DNA of 56,353 nucleotides from Pseudomonadota bacterium (GTDB taxonomy: Bacteria; Pseudomonadota; Gammaproteobacteria; Steroidobacterales; Steroidobacteraceae), in the NCBI GenBank assembly GCA_025356075.1, contig JANXUT010000012.1, positions 1 through 56,353 of the forward strand, in the 5' to 3' direction. Positions within the stretch are counted from its first letter, which is position 1. Every line of letters starts with the position of its first letter. The notes beneath the pieces were generated by a model. That model ran no database searches. It saw nothing but the letters and a program-made list of their open reading frames with translations, and was not told the DNA's origin. Position numbers and translations under genes: made by a program. Below, piece by piece: positions 1 through 9,490 of this stretch.

Positions 1-49
<49 letters not shown>

Positions 50-78
50 CTTTTCTCGACCGACGCGCCCGACCGCGT

Positions 79-1008
79 TCAGTGCACTGGACGCATCGCG
101 TTCATGCGCGAGAAGGTTTGCGGCTCCTCGGACGCAGTCCAGGTCCACTTCGCGAGCCGCCACGAATCGATCGCCCGCCCATCGACGTGCCGCGGCTCGA
201 CTTTGGCGCTGCCGAGCAGGCGCAGCGTCGCCGCATCGAGCGCCGCGTACCCGCTCGTGGTCTCGACCCTCGAATCACCGACCGTGCCGTCGGCGCGCAC
301 CAGCACGAGCGCGACGACAGTGCCGCCGCGCGCCAGCGCCCGCAGGCCGCGCGGATATTCCCTGCTGCCTTTCCGGAGGAGCTCCGTCGGGTTGCTCGGC
401 TGCGCAAGGAGCAGCGGCCCGTCCGCCGACACCAGCCGCGGCGCCTCGATCCGCTCATCCGGCGACATGTCCAGCAAGATCGAATCGCGCAACGCCGTGA
501 AGCGCGTCTTCATTTCCTCGGGCGCCGTCGCCGGCTGGTAGGCAATCGCGGCATCGCTCCAGTTGAGCGCCAGCGCATCGCTGCGCTCGACGCCGCGACC
601 GCCACGGTAGAGAACGGCGAGATTGAACGCGGCGTCGGCATACCCCTGGTGGGCGGCCTTGCGGTACCAGGCGGCCGCCGCCGCAAGGTCCGCCGGGCCG
701 CCAACTCCGGTGGCGCTGAACACGCCCAGCTCGAACGCGGCCAGCGGTGAGCCTTGATCGGCCGCCTTGCGGATCCACCTGACGGCCAGGACGGGGTCCG
801 CGGCGACGCCCTCGCCCTTCAGGTACATCTGGCCGAGCCTGATCAGCGCATCCACCCGCCCCGCGTCCGCCTGCGGCTGCAGGAGCTTGATCGTCGTGGC
901 GTAGTCGCCGCGCCGGTAGGCGGCACGCAGACTCGCGGGCGGCGCCGCGAGCGCGCCGCCCGCGAGGAGCACACTCACCGCCAGCCATCGAATCCGGACG
1001 GAACTCAC
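79..1008 (-). CDS. Sel1-repeat protein with TonB C-terminal-like domain
   Basis: A 309-residue exported protein. Residues 1-21 form a signal peptide ending in GGALA. Residues about 50-150 hold three Sel1-like (TPR-type) repeats with the pattern A..LG..Y..G.GV..D...A..W..KAA..G. Residues about 210-290 resemble the TonB C-terminal/energy-transducer fold, with a run similar to GTVVALVLVRADGTVGD. Sel1 repeats are known as protein-protein scaffolds, and TonB_C domains contact periplasmic or outer-membrane partners. The combination suggests a periplasmic adaptor, but the partner is unknown. The GTG start is supported by AAGGA six bases upstream. It lies 19 nt after the preceding small membrane protein gene, so the two are probably co-transcribed. 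Confidence 0.8.
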   Translation of the reverse strand: MSSVRIRWLAVSVLLAGGALAAPPASLRAAYRRGDYATTIKLLQPQADAGRVDALIRLGQMYLKGEGVAADPVLAVRWIRKAADQGSPLAAFELGVFSATGVGGPADLAAAAAWYRKAAHQGYADAAFNLAVLYRGGRGVERSDALALNWSDAAIAYQPATAPEEMKTRFTALRDSILLDMSPDERIEAPRLVSADGPLLLAQPSNPTELLRKGSREYPRGLRALARGGTVVALVLVRADGTVGDSRVETTSGYAALDAATLRLLGSAKVEPRHVDGRAIDSWRLAKWTWTASEEPQTFSRMNAMRPVH

Positions 1009-1027
1009 GACGACCGTTCCTTCGCCC

Positions 1028-1513
1028 TCACGCGCCGAGCGGACGCTTCGCGAGCTTGAATCCCTCGTAGACCGCGATGGCGTAGAAGACGAGGTCCATG
1101 CCGTTGAACGTCGCCGACAGGAGGCTCACGGCGATGTCGGGACTTGTCAGCACGTGGCCGACGACGGTCATCACCGGCACGTCGCGGGCCGCCGCAAGGA
1201 ACCCGCAGGCCGACAGGAGATTGCCGAGGAGGCAGCCGAAGAGCGCAAATGCGCCGCCGATGAAGCCAAACGTCTCGGAGTGCCCCTTGCCGAAGGCGCG
1301 CACGGCATACGCAACGAGGAGGCCCACACCGACTGCCATGAAGCCGATCTGGAACTTGGTCGTGACGGTGATGACCGCCCACAGGATCGCACCTGCGATC
1401 GCCGCGACGAGTCCGGCGACGGCGGCGAGCGCCACGTTGCCGCCGTCCGGGGACGCCACCGCCGCCGCCGGCGTCGGCGCCGCGCTCGCGGGGTTCGGAT
1501 TGGGATTGCTCAC
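1028..1513 (-). CDS. small four-helix membrane protein, unknown function
   Basis: A 161-residue protein starting at GTG with a strong AAGGAGGA ribosome site. The N-terminus is Asn/Pro/Ala-rich (about 25 residues). Hydrophobic segments follow at roughly 28-50, 56-76, 84-110 and 118-150, separated by short loops, so it is most likely an inner-membrane protein with about four helices. I recognise no catalytic motif. It lies between the M50 peptidase gene (68-nt gap) and the Sel1 gene on the same strand, so it probably belongs to that operon. Function not assigned. Confidence 0.75.
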   Translation of the reverse strand: MSNPNPNPASAAPTPAAAVASPDGGNVALAAVAGLVAAIAGAILWAVITVTTKFQIGFMAVGVGLLVAYAVRAFGKGHSETFGFIGGAFALFGCLLGNLLSACGFLAAARDVPVMTVVGHVLTSPDIAVSLLSATFNGMDLVFYAIAVYEGFKLAKRPLGA

Positions 1514-1581
1514 GATTCCTCCTTCTAGTTGGTATGAACGGCGGGCTCGGGCCCGCAGCTGGCTACCGAGGCCCCTCAACG

Positions 1582-2292
1582 TCAATGAATCGCGCCGAGT
1601 TCCGCATGCAGCTCCTGGCACATCACCGCGAGGAACGCGGCGAGACCCAGGTACGCCGTCGCGTAGCCGAGGCGCGTCTCGGTGCTGACCATGTAGTAGG
1701 CCTTCTCCTCGTCGGTCTCCGTGCCGCGCAGGACCTTCATCACCTGCGGGAACGCGAGTATCGCCATCAGGATCAGAAGCGGGCTCGGACGATAGAAGAA
1801 CAGCGCCACCAGGATCGGCACACCGACGAGCCAGAGCTTTGGCGAGATCGCCGCGCACACGCGCCCGCCGTCGAATGGCGAGATCGGGATCAGGTTGAAG
1901 AGGTTCAAGAAGAATCCGGAGTAGCTGAGCGCGAGCAACAGGTTGCTCCCCGTCGAGCGCGCCGCGTAAAAGCACGCCAGCGCGCCGAGCGAACCGACGA
2001 GCGGCCCGGCGAGCCCGACGTAGGCCTCGGTCTCCGCATCGTGCGGCATCTGCTTGAGCTGGATCCAAGCACCCACGAACGGGATGAAGGTCGGCGCGCC
2101 GACGTCGAGTCCGCGCTGCCGCGCCGCGACGTAGTGGCCCATTTCGTGGATGAAGATGAGCAAGACGAACCCGACCGCGTAGCGCCAGCCGAAGATCCAC
2201 GCGTAGACCGCGATCGACAGCAGCATCGTGCCGCCGGTCGTCAGGATCTTCCCGAACTTGAGCGTCTTGAAGAGGAGGAACAGGAGCTTCAA
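1582..2292 (-). CDS. site-2 protease family (M50) membrane metallopeptidase
   Basis: A 236-residue multispanning protein. It carries the zinc motif HEMGH in an FIHEMGHYVA context (residues about 49-53) and the second M50 signature NLIPISPFDGG (residues about 113-123), whose Asp is the third zinc ligand. Known M50 enzymes cleave substrates inside the membrane; this compact form without a PDZ domain is common but poorly characterised. The predicted TTG start overlaps the stop of the upstream DUF2167 gene as TTGA, indicating translational coupling, with AAGGA about nine bases upstream. The substrate is unknown. Confidence 0.88.
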   Translation of the reverse strand: MKLLFLLFKTLKFGKILTTGGTMLLSIAVYAWIFGWRYAVGFVLLIFIHEMGHYVAARQRGLDVGAPTFIPFVGAWIQLKQMPHDAETEAYVGLAGPLVGSLGALACFYAARSTGSNLLLALSYSGFFLNLFNLIPISPFDGGRVCAAISPKLWLVGVPILVALFFYRPSPLLILMAILAFPQVMKVLRGTETDEEKAYYMVSTETRLGYATAYLGLAAFLAVMCQELHAELGAIH

Positions 2293-3215
2293 GGTGTCGG
2301 GTCCTTCTTGGCGCCGCGTCCCCTCATCCAGCGCGCGAGGACCGCTGCGCCGCCCGTCACCGCGACGATGATCACCTTCGCGAACTTGACGATGGTCACG
2401 CCGAACAACGCGAGCAACCCGAGCTTCTTCGCCGCGACGCCTGCAACCAGCGCCGCGAGGCCGTACGCCGCGACCTTGTCGGTCGAGGGCGCGAAGTCCG
2501 CGTAGCGCTTGCCGGACTTGAAGTCGATCGCATCGAGCAGCGCGTGGGCGCGCACCTTGTCGGCTTCCACGGTCGCGAGGCTGGTCACGAGATCGAGCGA
2601 GACGTAGCCGTCGCGGCCGAGGATGTAGGTGTTGTAGTTGACGCCGGGGTCGGTGTCCGGCCCCTTCTTCGCCCGCGTCTCGACCGACCAGACGAGCTGG
2701 TGGCTCGCTTCCTGGTAGGTCGGCACCTCGACCCAGCGCGTGACGATGAAGCCCGGGATCCCGGAGGCCTCGCGGACGGCGTTTTGCGCCTCGGTGCCTT
2801 CCTTGAGGCTCTTGAGGAGCCCGTCCGCGTCCCAGTGCTTCGCGTCATCGTCCTTGACGTAGCCCGCCGGGTCGAAGACCACAGTGACGAAGAACTCCGC
2901 CTTGTCATCGCCCGTGGGAATCACGAGGCCGAGAAAGTTCTCGCCCGTCGAGTTCCCCATCCTCGACATGAGCTTGGCCGCCGGCGCCGCCGGCAGGTAG
3001 GCGTAGTGCTCGGGCAGGTTGAGCTCGGCCTGGTCCTTCAACGCGATCTTGGTGGGGCCCCGGACGAAGGACTTGCTCGCCTCCATCCACGCGGCGGTGA
3101 TGGGCGATGGCGTTTCGGCTGGGGTCGCGTCCGCCGCCAGCGCGGGCGCGCCGGCGCCGAGGAACGCCGATACGAGTACGGCGAGTGACAAGCGATCCAC
3201 GCAGCGATGCACCAC
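2289..3215 (-). CDS. DUF2167 family exported membrane protein
   Basis: About 308 residues. A signal peptide (residues 1-27 from the chosen start, ending ALA) is followed by the DUF2167 region, with typical motifs such as GPTKIALKDQAELNLPEHYAY and GFIVTRWVEVPTY. Two C-terminal hydrophobic stretches come just before a basic tail. The start is set at GTG 3215 (a second GTG follows) because GGGAGGGG precedes it; a longer Arg-rich reading frame extends to 3275 but lacks a good ribosome site. DUF2167 proteins have no established biochemical role. Coupling to an M50 protease suggests a membrane-stress or quality-control unit, which is an inference. Confidence 0.85.
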   Translation of the reverse strand: MVHRCVDRLSLAVLVSAFLGAGAPALAADATPAETPSPITAAWMEASKSFVRGPTKIALKDQAELNLPEHYAYLPAAPAAKLMSRMGNSTGENFLGLVIPTGDDKAEFFVTVVFDPAGYVKDDDAKHWDADGLLKSLKEGTEAQNAVREASGIPGFIVTRWVEVPTYQEASHQLVWSVETRAKKGPDTDPGVNYNTYILGRDGYVSLDLVTSLATVEADKVRAHALLDAIDFKSGKRYADFAPSTDKVAAYGLAALVAGVAAKKLGLLALFGVTIVKFAKVIIVAVTGGAAVLARWMRGRGAKKDPTP

Positions 3216-3335
3216 GGTCCCCTCCCTGGTTCTTATGGTCCGCCGCTTGGCTCGCGCCCGGGCGCGCGCCTGCATTTCGCCTCGATCCTAGGCGCGCTCC
3301 GGCCGGCCCCGCAAGCGCGGCGCGAATCGCTTCGC

Positions 3336-4601
3336 CTAGCGACGGGCGCGCTCGACCCAGGCCTCGACATCCTCGAGCTTGCGCGGCAGTGCGCCCGTCA
3401 GCAGCCGGTAGCCCTTGTCGGTGACCACAACTTCGTCCTCGATGCGCACGCCAAAGCCCTTCGCCGGCAGGTAGACGCCCGGCTCGACGGTAAACACCGC
3501 ACCCACTGGCATGGGCTTCTCGTAGTCGCCAACGTCGTGCACGTCGAGCCCGACGAAGTGGCCGAAGCCATGGATGAAATCGGCAAGATAGCCCGCCCGA
3601 CGCAGCGACTCCTCCGCGACGTGCTGCAGGTCCGCCATCGAGACGCCCGGCCGGATCGCCGCGAGGATATCCTCCTGCGCCTGGTAGACGGCGCGGTAGA
3701 CGAGCGCCTGCTCGGGCGAGAAGCGCCCGGAGACGGGGTACGTGCGGGTGACATCCGCGGCATAGCGGCCGTACTCGGCCGCCGCATCGATGACGACGAG
3801 GTCCCCGCCCTTGAGCACGCGCGAGTTCTTGTCCCAGTGGAGCACGGCGCCGTCGGGCCCGGCGCCGACGATCGACGGGTAGCTGAGACCGGTCGCACCG
3901 GCGGCGAAGAATGCGTATTCCATCTGCGTCTGAACGTCGCGCTCCGACACGCCCTCGACGGTGCTGCGGGCCGCGACCTCGTGGCCAGCGGCGGTGATCG
4001 CGATCGCCCGCTCCATGCGGGCAAGCTCATCCGCGTCGTGGCGCTCGCGTTCGCGCATGAGCAGCGCGCGCCGGTAGGCGAGCTTGAGGCCGAGGCGTTG
4101 CGCGAGGCGCACGGACAGCTCCGCGTCATTGCGCTCCTCGCGCGCCATCGTCGGCGGCGCGATGATCGCGACGCAGTCGTGCCCGAGGCCTTCGCTCGCC
4201 AGCAGCCGCGAGGGCTCGCCGCGCCTGACCCGGTCCACGCCGTAGCGCGCGCTGAGGTCGGGGGATATCGCCTCGCGAGGTCCCGTCCAGCGCTCCGCTT
4301 CCGGGTCGCGCGGCTTGAGGAACAGCGTCACCTTGTCGTACGCCGACTTCGGCGCAAGCACCAGGTACGCGCCCGGCTCGTTGATGCCGGTGAGCCAGTA
4401 GAAGTCGCCATCCTGGCGAAACTCCTCCGTGATGCCGGTCGCATCGCCCTGCGCCGCGAGGACGCCGATGCAGCCATCGAGCGCCTTGAGCACCCGCTCG
4501 CGCCGCTCGCGGTAGACGCTGGCGCCGAGATCGGCGGCGGGCGTCGGCGAAGGGTGCGCAAAGCCGGCCACGGCGGCGCCGAGGAGAAGGGCTGGCAGCA
4601 T
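3336..4601 (-). CDS. pepP: Xaa-Pro aminopeptidase (M24B), exported
   Basis: About 421 residues with an N-terminal signal peptide (LLLGAAVAGFA). An AMP_N domain (aminopeptidase P N-terminal) covers about 20-150 and an M24 pita-bread domain about 170-400. The five metal ligands of the family are visible: Asp in VVIDAAAEYG, Asp in AADVTRTYP, His in HGFGHFVGLDVHD, Glu in TVEPGVYLP and Glu in RIEDEVVVTD. The family removes N-terminal residues preceding proline using a di-manganese centre. The start is chosen at ATG 4601 with GGAGG upstream, because the longer frame to 4661 adds only a basic stretch. E. coli PepP is cytoplasmic, so this exported version probably acts on periplasmic peptides. Confidence 0.92.
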   Translation of the reverse strand: MLPALLLGAAVAGFAHPSPTPAADLGASVYRERRERVLKALDGCIGVLAAQGDATGITEEFRQDGDFYWLTGINEPGAYLVLAPKSAYDKVTLFLKPRDPEAERWTGPREAISPDLSARYGVDRVRRGEPSRLLASEGLGHDCVAIIAPPTMAREERNDAELSVRLAQRLGLKLAYRRALLMRERERHDADELARMERAIAITAAGHEVAARSTVEGVSERDVQTQMEYAFFAAGATGLSYPSIVGAGPDGAVLHWDKNSRVLKGGDLVVIDAAAEYGRYAADVTRTYPVSGRFSPEQALVYRAVYQAQEDILAAIRPGVSMADLQHVAEESLRRAGYLADFIHGFGHFVGLDVHDVGDYEKPMPVGAVFTVEPGVYLPAKGFGVRIEDEVVVTDKGYRLLTGALPRKLEDVEAWVERARR

Positions 4602-4707
4602 GGCGAGGGTCCTCCGATGCGACGAGGAGCCGACGTTCGCACGACGCGTTGCGGCCCGCAATATGCGGGCGGGCTAGGCGCCGCGCAACCTCCGGACCGA
4701 CCGCGGC

Positions 4708-5454
4708 TCAAGTCGCCGGCAGGTACTCCGGCAGCGACACGATCCGAAAGCCGCGCGCCTTCAACCCATCGAGGATCCGCGGCAATGCCTCGGCGGTGTG
4801 CCAGCCGCGCCCGTTCACATGGAAGATCAGGATGTCGCCGGCGCGCGTGCGCGACAGCGTCTGTTCGATGAGTCGTTCGGCATCGATCTTCGGGTCCGGG
4901 TCGCCTTCCGGCCAGCGCCAGTGCACGACCGTGTAGCCGAGTGCGCGCACGAGGCCCACGGTGCGCTCATCCGCGTTGCCGCCGGGAAAGCGAAAGAGCC
5001 GGGTCTTGCGCCCCGTCGTCGCCCGCACCATCGCCTGGGCGCGGGTGACCTCCGTGCGGACGTGCTCGTCATCGAGATTGCGCATGTCGCGCGGGTGGCT
5101 CCACGAGTGGTTCTCGAGGTCGACGAACGGATGGCTGGCGAGCAGGCGCAGGTCGGCGGCGTTGTCCCGGGCAAAGCGCCCGCCGACGAAGATCGTGAAC
5201 GGGACCTCGCGCGCGAGGAGTACGTCCGTGATCGCGTGGTCGAGCGACATCCGCTCGATGGCCTCGCACGCATCGAAGCTGAGCGCGACGACCTTCTCGC
5301 GCGTCGGCAGTCGCGTGACGATGTCGAGCGGCACCGCGCTCGCGGCGGCAACGGCGACCGGTGGCGCCTGCGGCGCCGCGGCGGCGAACACCAGCCAGGG
5401 TGTCACGAGGAGAGTCAGGACCGCCGCGCGCGGGCGCCTCAAAGACGCGCCCAT
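4708..5454 (-). CDS. secreted polysaccharide deacetylase (NodB domain)
   Basis: A 248-residue protein with a signal peptide (about 1-26) and one NodB-homology domain (about 53-240). Motif 1 is SFDACE: the catalytic-base Asp is kept but the second, metal-binding Asp of the canonical TFDDG is Ala. Motif 2 is intact as ENHSWSHP, supplying both metal-binding His. Motif 3 appears as RFPGGN, and a late IFHVNGRG supplies the C-terminal His. The family removes acetyl groups from chitin, peptidoglycan or exopolysaccharide sugars; the substrate here is unknown. Its first 16 nt overlap the end of the GNAT gene, so the two are co-transcribed. Confidence 0.87.
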   Translation of the reverse strand: MGASLRRPRAAVLTLLVTPWLVFAAAAPQAPPVAVAAASAVPLDIVTRLPTREKVVALSFDACEAIERMSLDHAITDVLLAREVPFTIFVGGRFARDNAADLRLLASHPFVDLENHSWSHPRDMRNLDDEHVRTEVTRAQAMVRATTGRKTRLFRFPGGNADERTVGLVRALGYTVVHWRWPEGDPDPKIDAERLIEQTLSRTRAGDILIFHVNGRGWHTAEALPRILDGLKARGFRIVSLPEYLPAT

Positions 5455-5942
5455 TCGCTCTTGAGGATGGACATGATCACGCGGTCCACCCGCGCGCCGC
5501 TTGGCAGCACGTAGGCCTGGCGCAGCAGTCCATCCTCGCGCATGCCCGCGCGCCGGTAGACGTGCCGGGCACGGTCGTTGTAGGTGAACACGTCGAGCCA
5601 GAGCCGCTCGGCCGGCGTCGAGGCGAACACCCAGCCGATCACCGCGCCAAGAAACGGCCGCCCGAATCCCGCGCCCGGCTCGCTGACGGCGATGCGCTTG
5701 AGCTTCGCGCCTTCGTTGGGATCGTTGATGTTCTCGAGGATCGCGAACCCTTCTCGCTCGGCGCGGGCCGAGCGGCCGATCAGGTAGCGCGTCTGCTCGC
5801 GCGCGAGACCCGCAAGGTGCTGCTCGAGCGTCCAGCGCGCGGTGAGCACCTCGTAGCCGGGCAGGCGCTCGGTCGCCATCACGAACTCGAGGTCGGCCGC
5901 GACACCCAGCGCGAGCGACGGCCGCCTCTCCGCCTCCGTCAT
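5439..5942 (-). CDS. GNAT family N-acetyltransferase
   Basis: A 167-residue single GNAT domain. N-terminal strand and helix motifs are followed by a YLIGR...GFAIL strand and the acetyl-CoA loop region around KLKRIAVSEPGAGFGRPFL. A C-terminal LDVFTYNDRARHVYRRAGM, the usual GNAT motif B (N-x-x-A...Y...GF), closes the fold. Known members acetylate amines on proteins, peptides or small molecules; no substrate can be read from the sequence. The ATG start lies one base after the TGA of the DUF4404 gene, indicating coupling. It overlaps the deacetylase start downstream. Confidence 0.85.
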   Translation of the reverse strand: MTEAERRPSLALGVAADLEFVMATERLPGYEVLTARWTLEQHLAGLAREQTRYLIGRSARAEREGFAILENINDPNEGAKLKRIAVSEPGAGFGRPFLGAVIGWVFASTPAERLWLDVFTYNDRARHVYRRAGMREDGLLRQAYVLPSGARVDRVIMSILKSEWARL

Positions 5943-5943
5943 G

Positions 5944-6207
5944 TCAGATACCCGCCTTGCCGAGCAGGTCCGCGCCTTGGCGAAGCGCCGCCGCAAGCGC
6001 CGGGTGCTCTGCCTCGAACCGTACCGCCAGCGCCTCGAGCGAGCCCGCCGTCGGGCGGGCGCCGCCGACGCCGACGCCGACGCCGAGGCGCTCGAGCTCC
6101 GACGCGAAGCGATCGGCCGCTTGGCGCGTCTCGGCATCGAGGCTCGGCAGCCGGTTGAGTTCCAGACTGAGCGCGCGCAGTCGCACAGCCAGCGAATCGT
6201 GGGTCAT
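5944..6207 (-). CDS. DUF4404 family small protein
   Basis: An 87-residue cytoplasmic protein starting at ATG with AGGAG upstream. It has the layout of DUF4404: a leucine-rich N-terminal helix (LRALSLELNRLP), the mid-motif LDAETRQAA and a C-terminal FEAEHPALAAALRQ ending in GI. The middle contains a short Gly-Val repeat (LGVGVGVGG). No biochemical function is known for this family. It is the first gene of a coupled group with the GNAT and deacetylase genes. Confidence 0.85.
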   Translation of the reverse strand: MTHDSLAVRLRALSLELNRLPSLDAETRQAADRFASELERLGVGVGVGGARPTAGSLEALAVRFEAEHPALAAALRQGADLLGKAGI

Positions 6208-6278
6208 GGTCGGCTCCTGCCGCGACGCGGCGTGGCCCGGCAATTCTACGCCCTCGCCGCGCGCCCTGACCGCAGCGG

Positions 6279-6872
6279 TCACGGCGTCGCGAACGAACGC
6301 GCCGTGGCGCTCCACGGTGGCGCGGCGAGCAGCGCCGGCAGGACCTCCTCCGGTGCCTCGACGACCTGCCACATCGCGAGGTGGCGCGCGTCCATGAAGC
6401 GCTCGCGCACGGCCGCATCGAGCAGCGCCAGGAGCGGCGCGAAGTAGTTGCGCGTGTTGACGATGACGATGGGCCCTAGAAATACCCCGAGGCGCTTCAG
6501 CGTCATCGCCTCGAGCAGCTCCTCGAACGTTCCGCAGCCGCCCGGCAGCGCGACGACGGCGCTGGCGCGGCTCAGCATCAGGTGCTTGCGCGTGCGCATG
6601 TCCTCGACGATGTGCAGTTCCGAGAGGCCGCTGTGCGAGACCTCGAGGTCCTTGAGGAACTGTGGCAGCACGCCGACCACGTGGCCCCCGGCCCCGAGCG
6701 CGCCGTCGGCGAGCGCGCCCATCGAACCGGCCCGGCTGCCACCGTAGACGATCGTCCGACCGGCCCGCGCGAGGATCTCACCCAGGCGCCGCGCGACCTG
6801 GTGGTATTGCGGATCGCAGCTGCCGCTCGAGGCGCAGTACACGCAGACGGCGGTCGCCAGGCGCTCGGTCAT
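6279..6872 (-). CDS. LOG family protein (TIGR00730, nucleoside-5'-monophosphate phosphoribohydrolase)
   Basis: A 197-residue single-domain Rossmann-like protein. It has the family signature PGGCGTFEE (residues about 109-117), preceded by MRTRKHLML with the conserved Arg and Lys, and an N-terminal YCASSG and VYGGSRAGSMG nucleotide-binding region. LOG proteins, formerly annotated as lysine decarboxylases, hydrolyse cytokinin-type N6-modified AMP or purine 5'-monophosphates to base plus ribose 5-phosphate. Length and motifs match the short bacterial form. It appears to be its own transcription unit, separated by about 70 nt from the DUF4404 gene. Confidence 0.9.
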   Translation of the reverse strand: MTERLATAVCVYCASSGSCDPQYHQVARRLGEILARAGRTIVYGGSRAGSMGALADGALGAGGHVVGVLPQFLKDLEVSHSGLSELHIVEDMRTRKHLMLSRASAVVALPGGCGTFEELLEAMTLKRLGVFLGPIVIVNTRNYFAPLLALLDAAVRERFMDARHLAMWQVVEAPEEVLPALLAAPPWSATARSFATP

Positions 6873-6957
6873 CGCAGTCCTCGCTCAGGTGCCGGGCTCA
6901 TTCTAGCGAATCGGGGCGAGCAGCCGGGCGCGGACGGAAGCGATGCATAATCGGCCG

Positions 6958-8022
6958 ATGCAGTCAGGCTCCCTCCTTAAGCACGCGCTGCGGGCCGTCT
7001 CGGGGCCGCCGCTGATCCTGACCGCCGTCGTCAGCGTGCTCGCGACGATCGCCGGCGCCGCCGGCTGGTTCGGCTTCGCGCTCTACGGCGTGCTCTTGAG
7101 CTGGGTCTGGGCGTATACCTACACGCTGATCGACTACAGCGCGCACGGACGGCCGGCACCGGTCCTGTCGATCGAGATGACCAATCCCTGGCACGAGCCG
7201 CGACCGCTCCTGCAGGTCGTGCTGCTGGCGGCGATTGGCTCCTTCGCCTACTGGCTCTGGTTGCACGGCGCCGAGGTCGCTGCCGTCGCCGTCGCGCTCG
7301 CGGCGCTTGCGCTCGTGCCGGCCTCGCTCGCGGTGCTCGCGGTCGAAGGCCACATCGGCCGCGCGGTCTGGCCGCCGGCGCTGCTCGCGGTCGCCCGCGG
7401 CATTGGCTGGCGCTACCTCGCGCTCGTCGTCGCGACATGCCTCGGCGCGGCTGCGGTCGCGGCGCTCGCGCCGCACCTGCCCTCGATCCTCTTTTACGCC
7501 CTCCTACAGATCGCCTGCTACTCGTTCGCCACGGCGCTCGGTGGCGCGCTCTACGAGCGGCGGCTCCACCTCGGACTCGAGGCCTGGGAGACCCCGGAGC
7601 GGGACTCCGAGCGTATGAGCGCCGCGGACGAGCGCCGGCGCGACCGGGCGGCGGACGAGATCTATGCGCTCGTGCGCATCGGCCGACGGACGGAGGCCCT
7701 CAGGAACCTCAGCGCCGCACTCGGGCCCGCGCCGGTCGATCCGGCGGTGTATCGCTGGTATCGCGACCGCGCGGCGCGCTGGGAAGACCACTCCATCGCC
7801 GCGCGCCTGACCGGCGAGCTGGTCGGGCGACTGCTCGCGCTCGGCCGGCGCGGCGAGGCGCTCCTCGAAGTCGAGTCGTGGTGGCGGCTCGGTCGCGAGT
7901 TCGAGCCAGGCACTGCACGCGACCTCGACGTACTAAAAAGCGTCGCCGCCGAGCTCGGCCACGCCGCCACGCGCGAGCGACTGTCGCGCCAGGGCCCGCC
8001 GGTGTCGCAAGCAGGCGAATGA
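6958..8022 (+). CDS. integral membrane protein with cytoplasmic helical C-terminus, unknown
   Basis: About 354 residues. The N-terminal half has five to six hydrophobic segments (roughly residues 17-57, 83-100, 105-135, 150-175 and 180-200). The C-terminal half (about 215-350) is soluble, Arg/Ala/Glu-rich and helical, with repeats reminiscent of degenerate TPRs. I do not recognise a named family, although DUF4013-type proteins share this general layout. Two ATG codons are possible (6943 and 6958) and neither has a strong ribosome site. It is transcribed toward sdaA, 59 nt away, but no functional tie can be argued. Confidence 0.7.
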   Translation: MQSGSLLKHALRAVSGPPLILTAVVSVLATIAGAAGWFGFALYGVLLSWVWAYTYTLIDYSAHGRPAPVLSIEMTNPWHEPRPLLQVVLLAAIGSFAYWLWLHGAEVAAVAVALAALALVPASLAVLAVEGHIGRAVWPPALLAVARGIGWRYLALVVATCLGAAAVAALAPHLPSILFYALLQIACYSFATALGGALYERRLHLGLEAWETPERDSERMSAADERRRDRAADEIYALVRIGRRTEALRNLSAALGPAPVDPAVYRWYRDRAARWEDHSIAARLTGELVGRLLALGRRGEALLEVESWWRLGREFEPGTARDLDVLKSVAAELGHAATRERLSRQGPPVSQAGE

Positions 8023-8081
8023 CCCCAGCGGCGGGGCCGCGCTCGATTGCCGCGCGGGGCCATGCGCGTCAAACTGTCGCT

Positions 8082-9447
<1,366 letters not shown>

Positions 9448-9452
<5 letters not shown>

Positions 9453-9490
9453 CGGCGTCCGCCGCGGGCTCGCCCCGCGGCGCCGCTAGC
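9448..9490. terminator. bidirectional terminator hairpin shared by sdaA and ppc
   Basis: A perfect 10-bp outer inverted repeat (GCTAGCGGCG at 9448-9457, CGCCGCTAGC at 9481-9490) encloses a second 7-bp stem (CCGCGGG/CCCGCGG, 9462-9480). The TAG stop codons of the two convergent genes lie in opposite arms. No T-run follows on either strand, so whether termination is purely intrinsic is uncertain. Confidence 0.65.
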
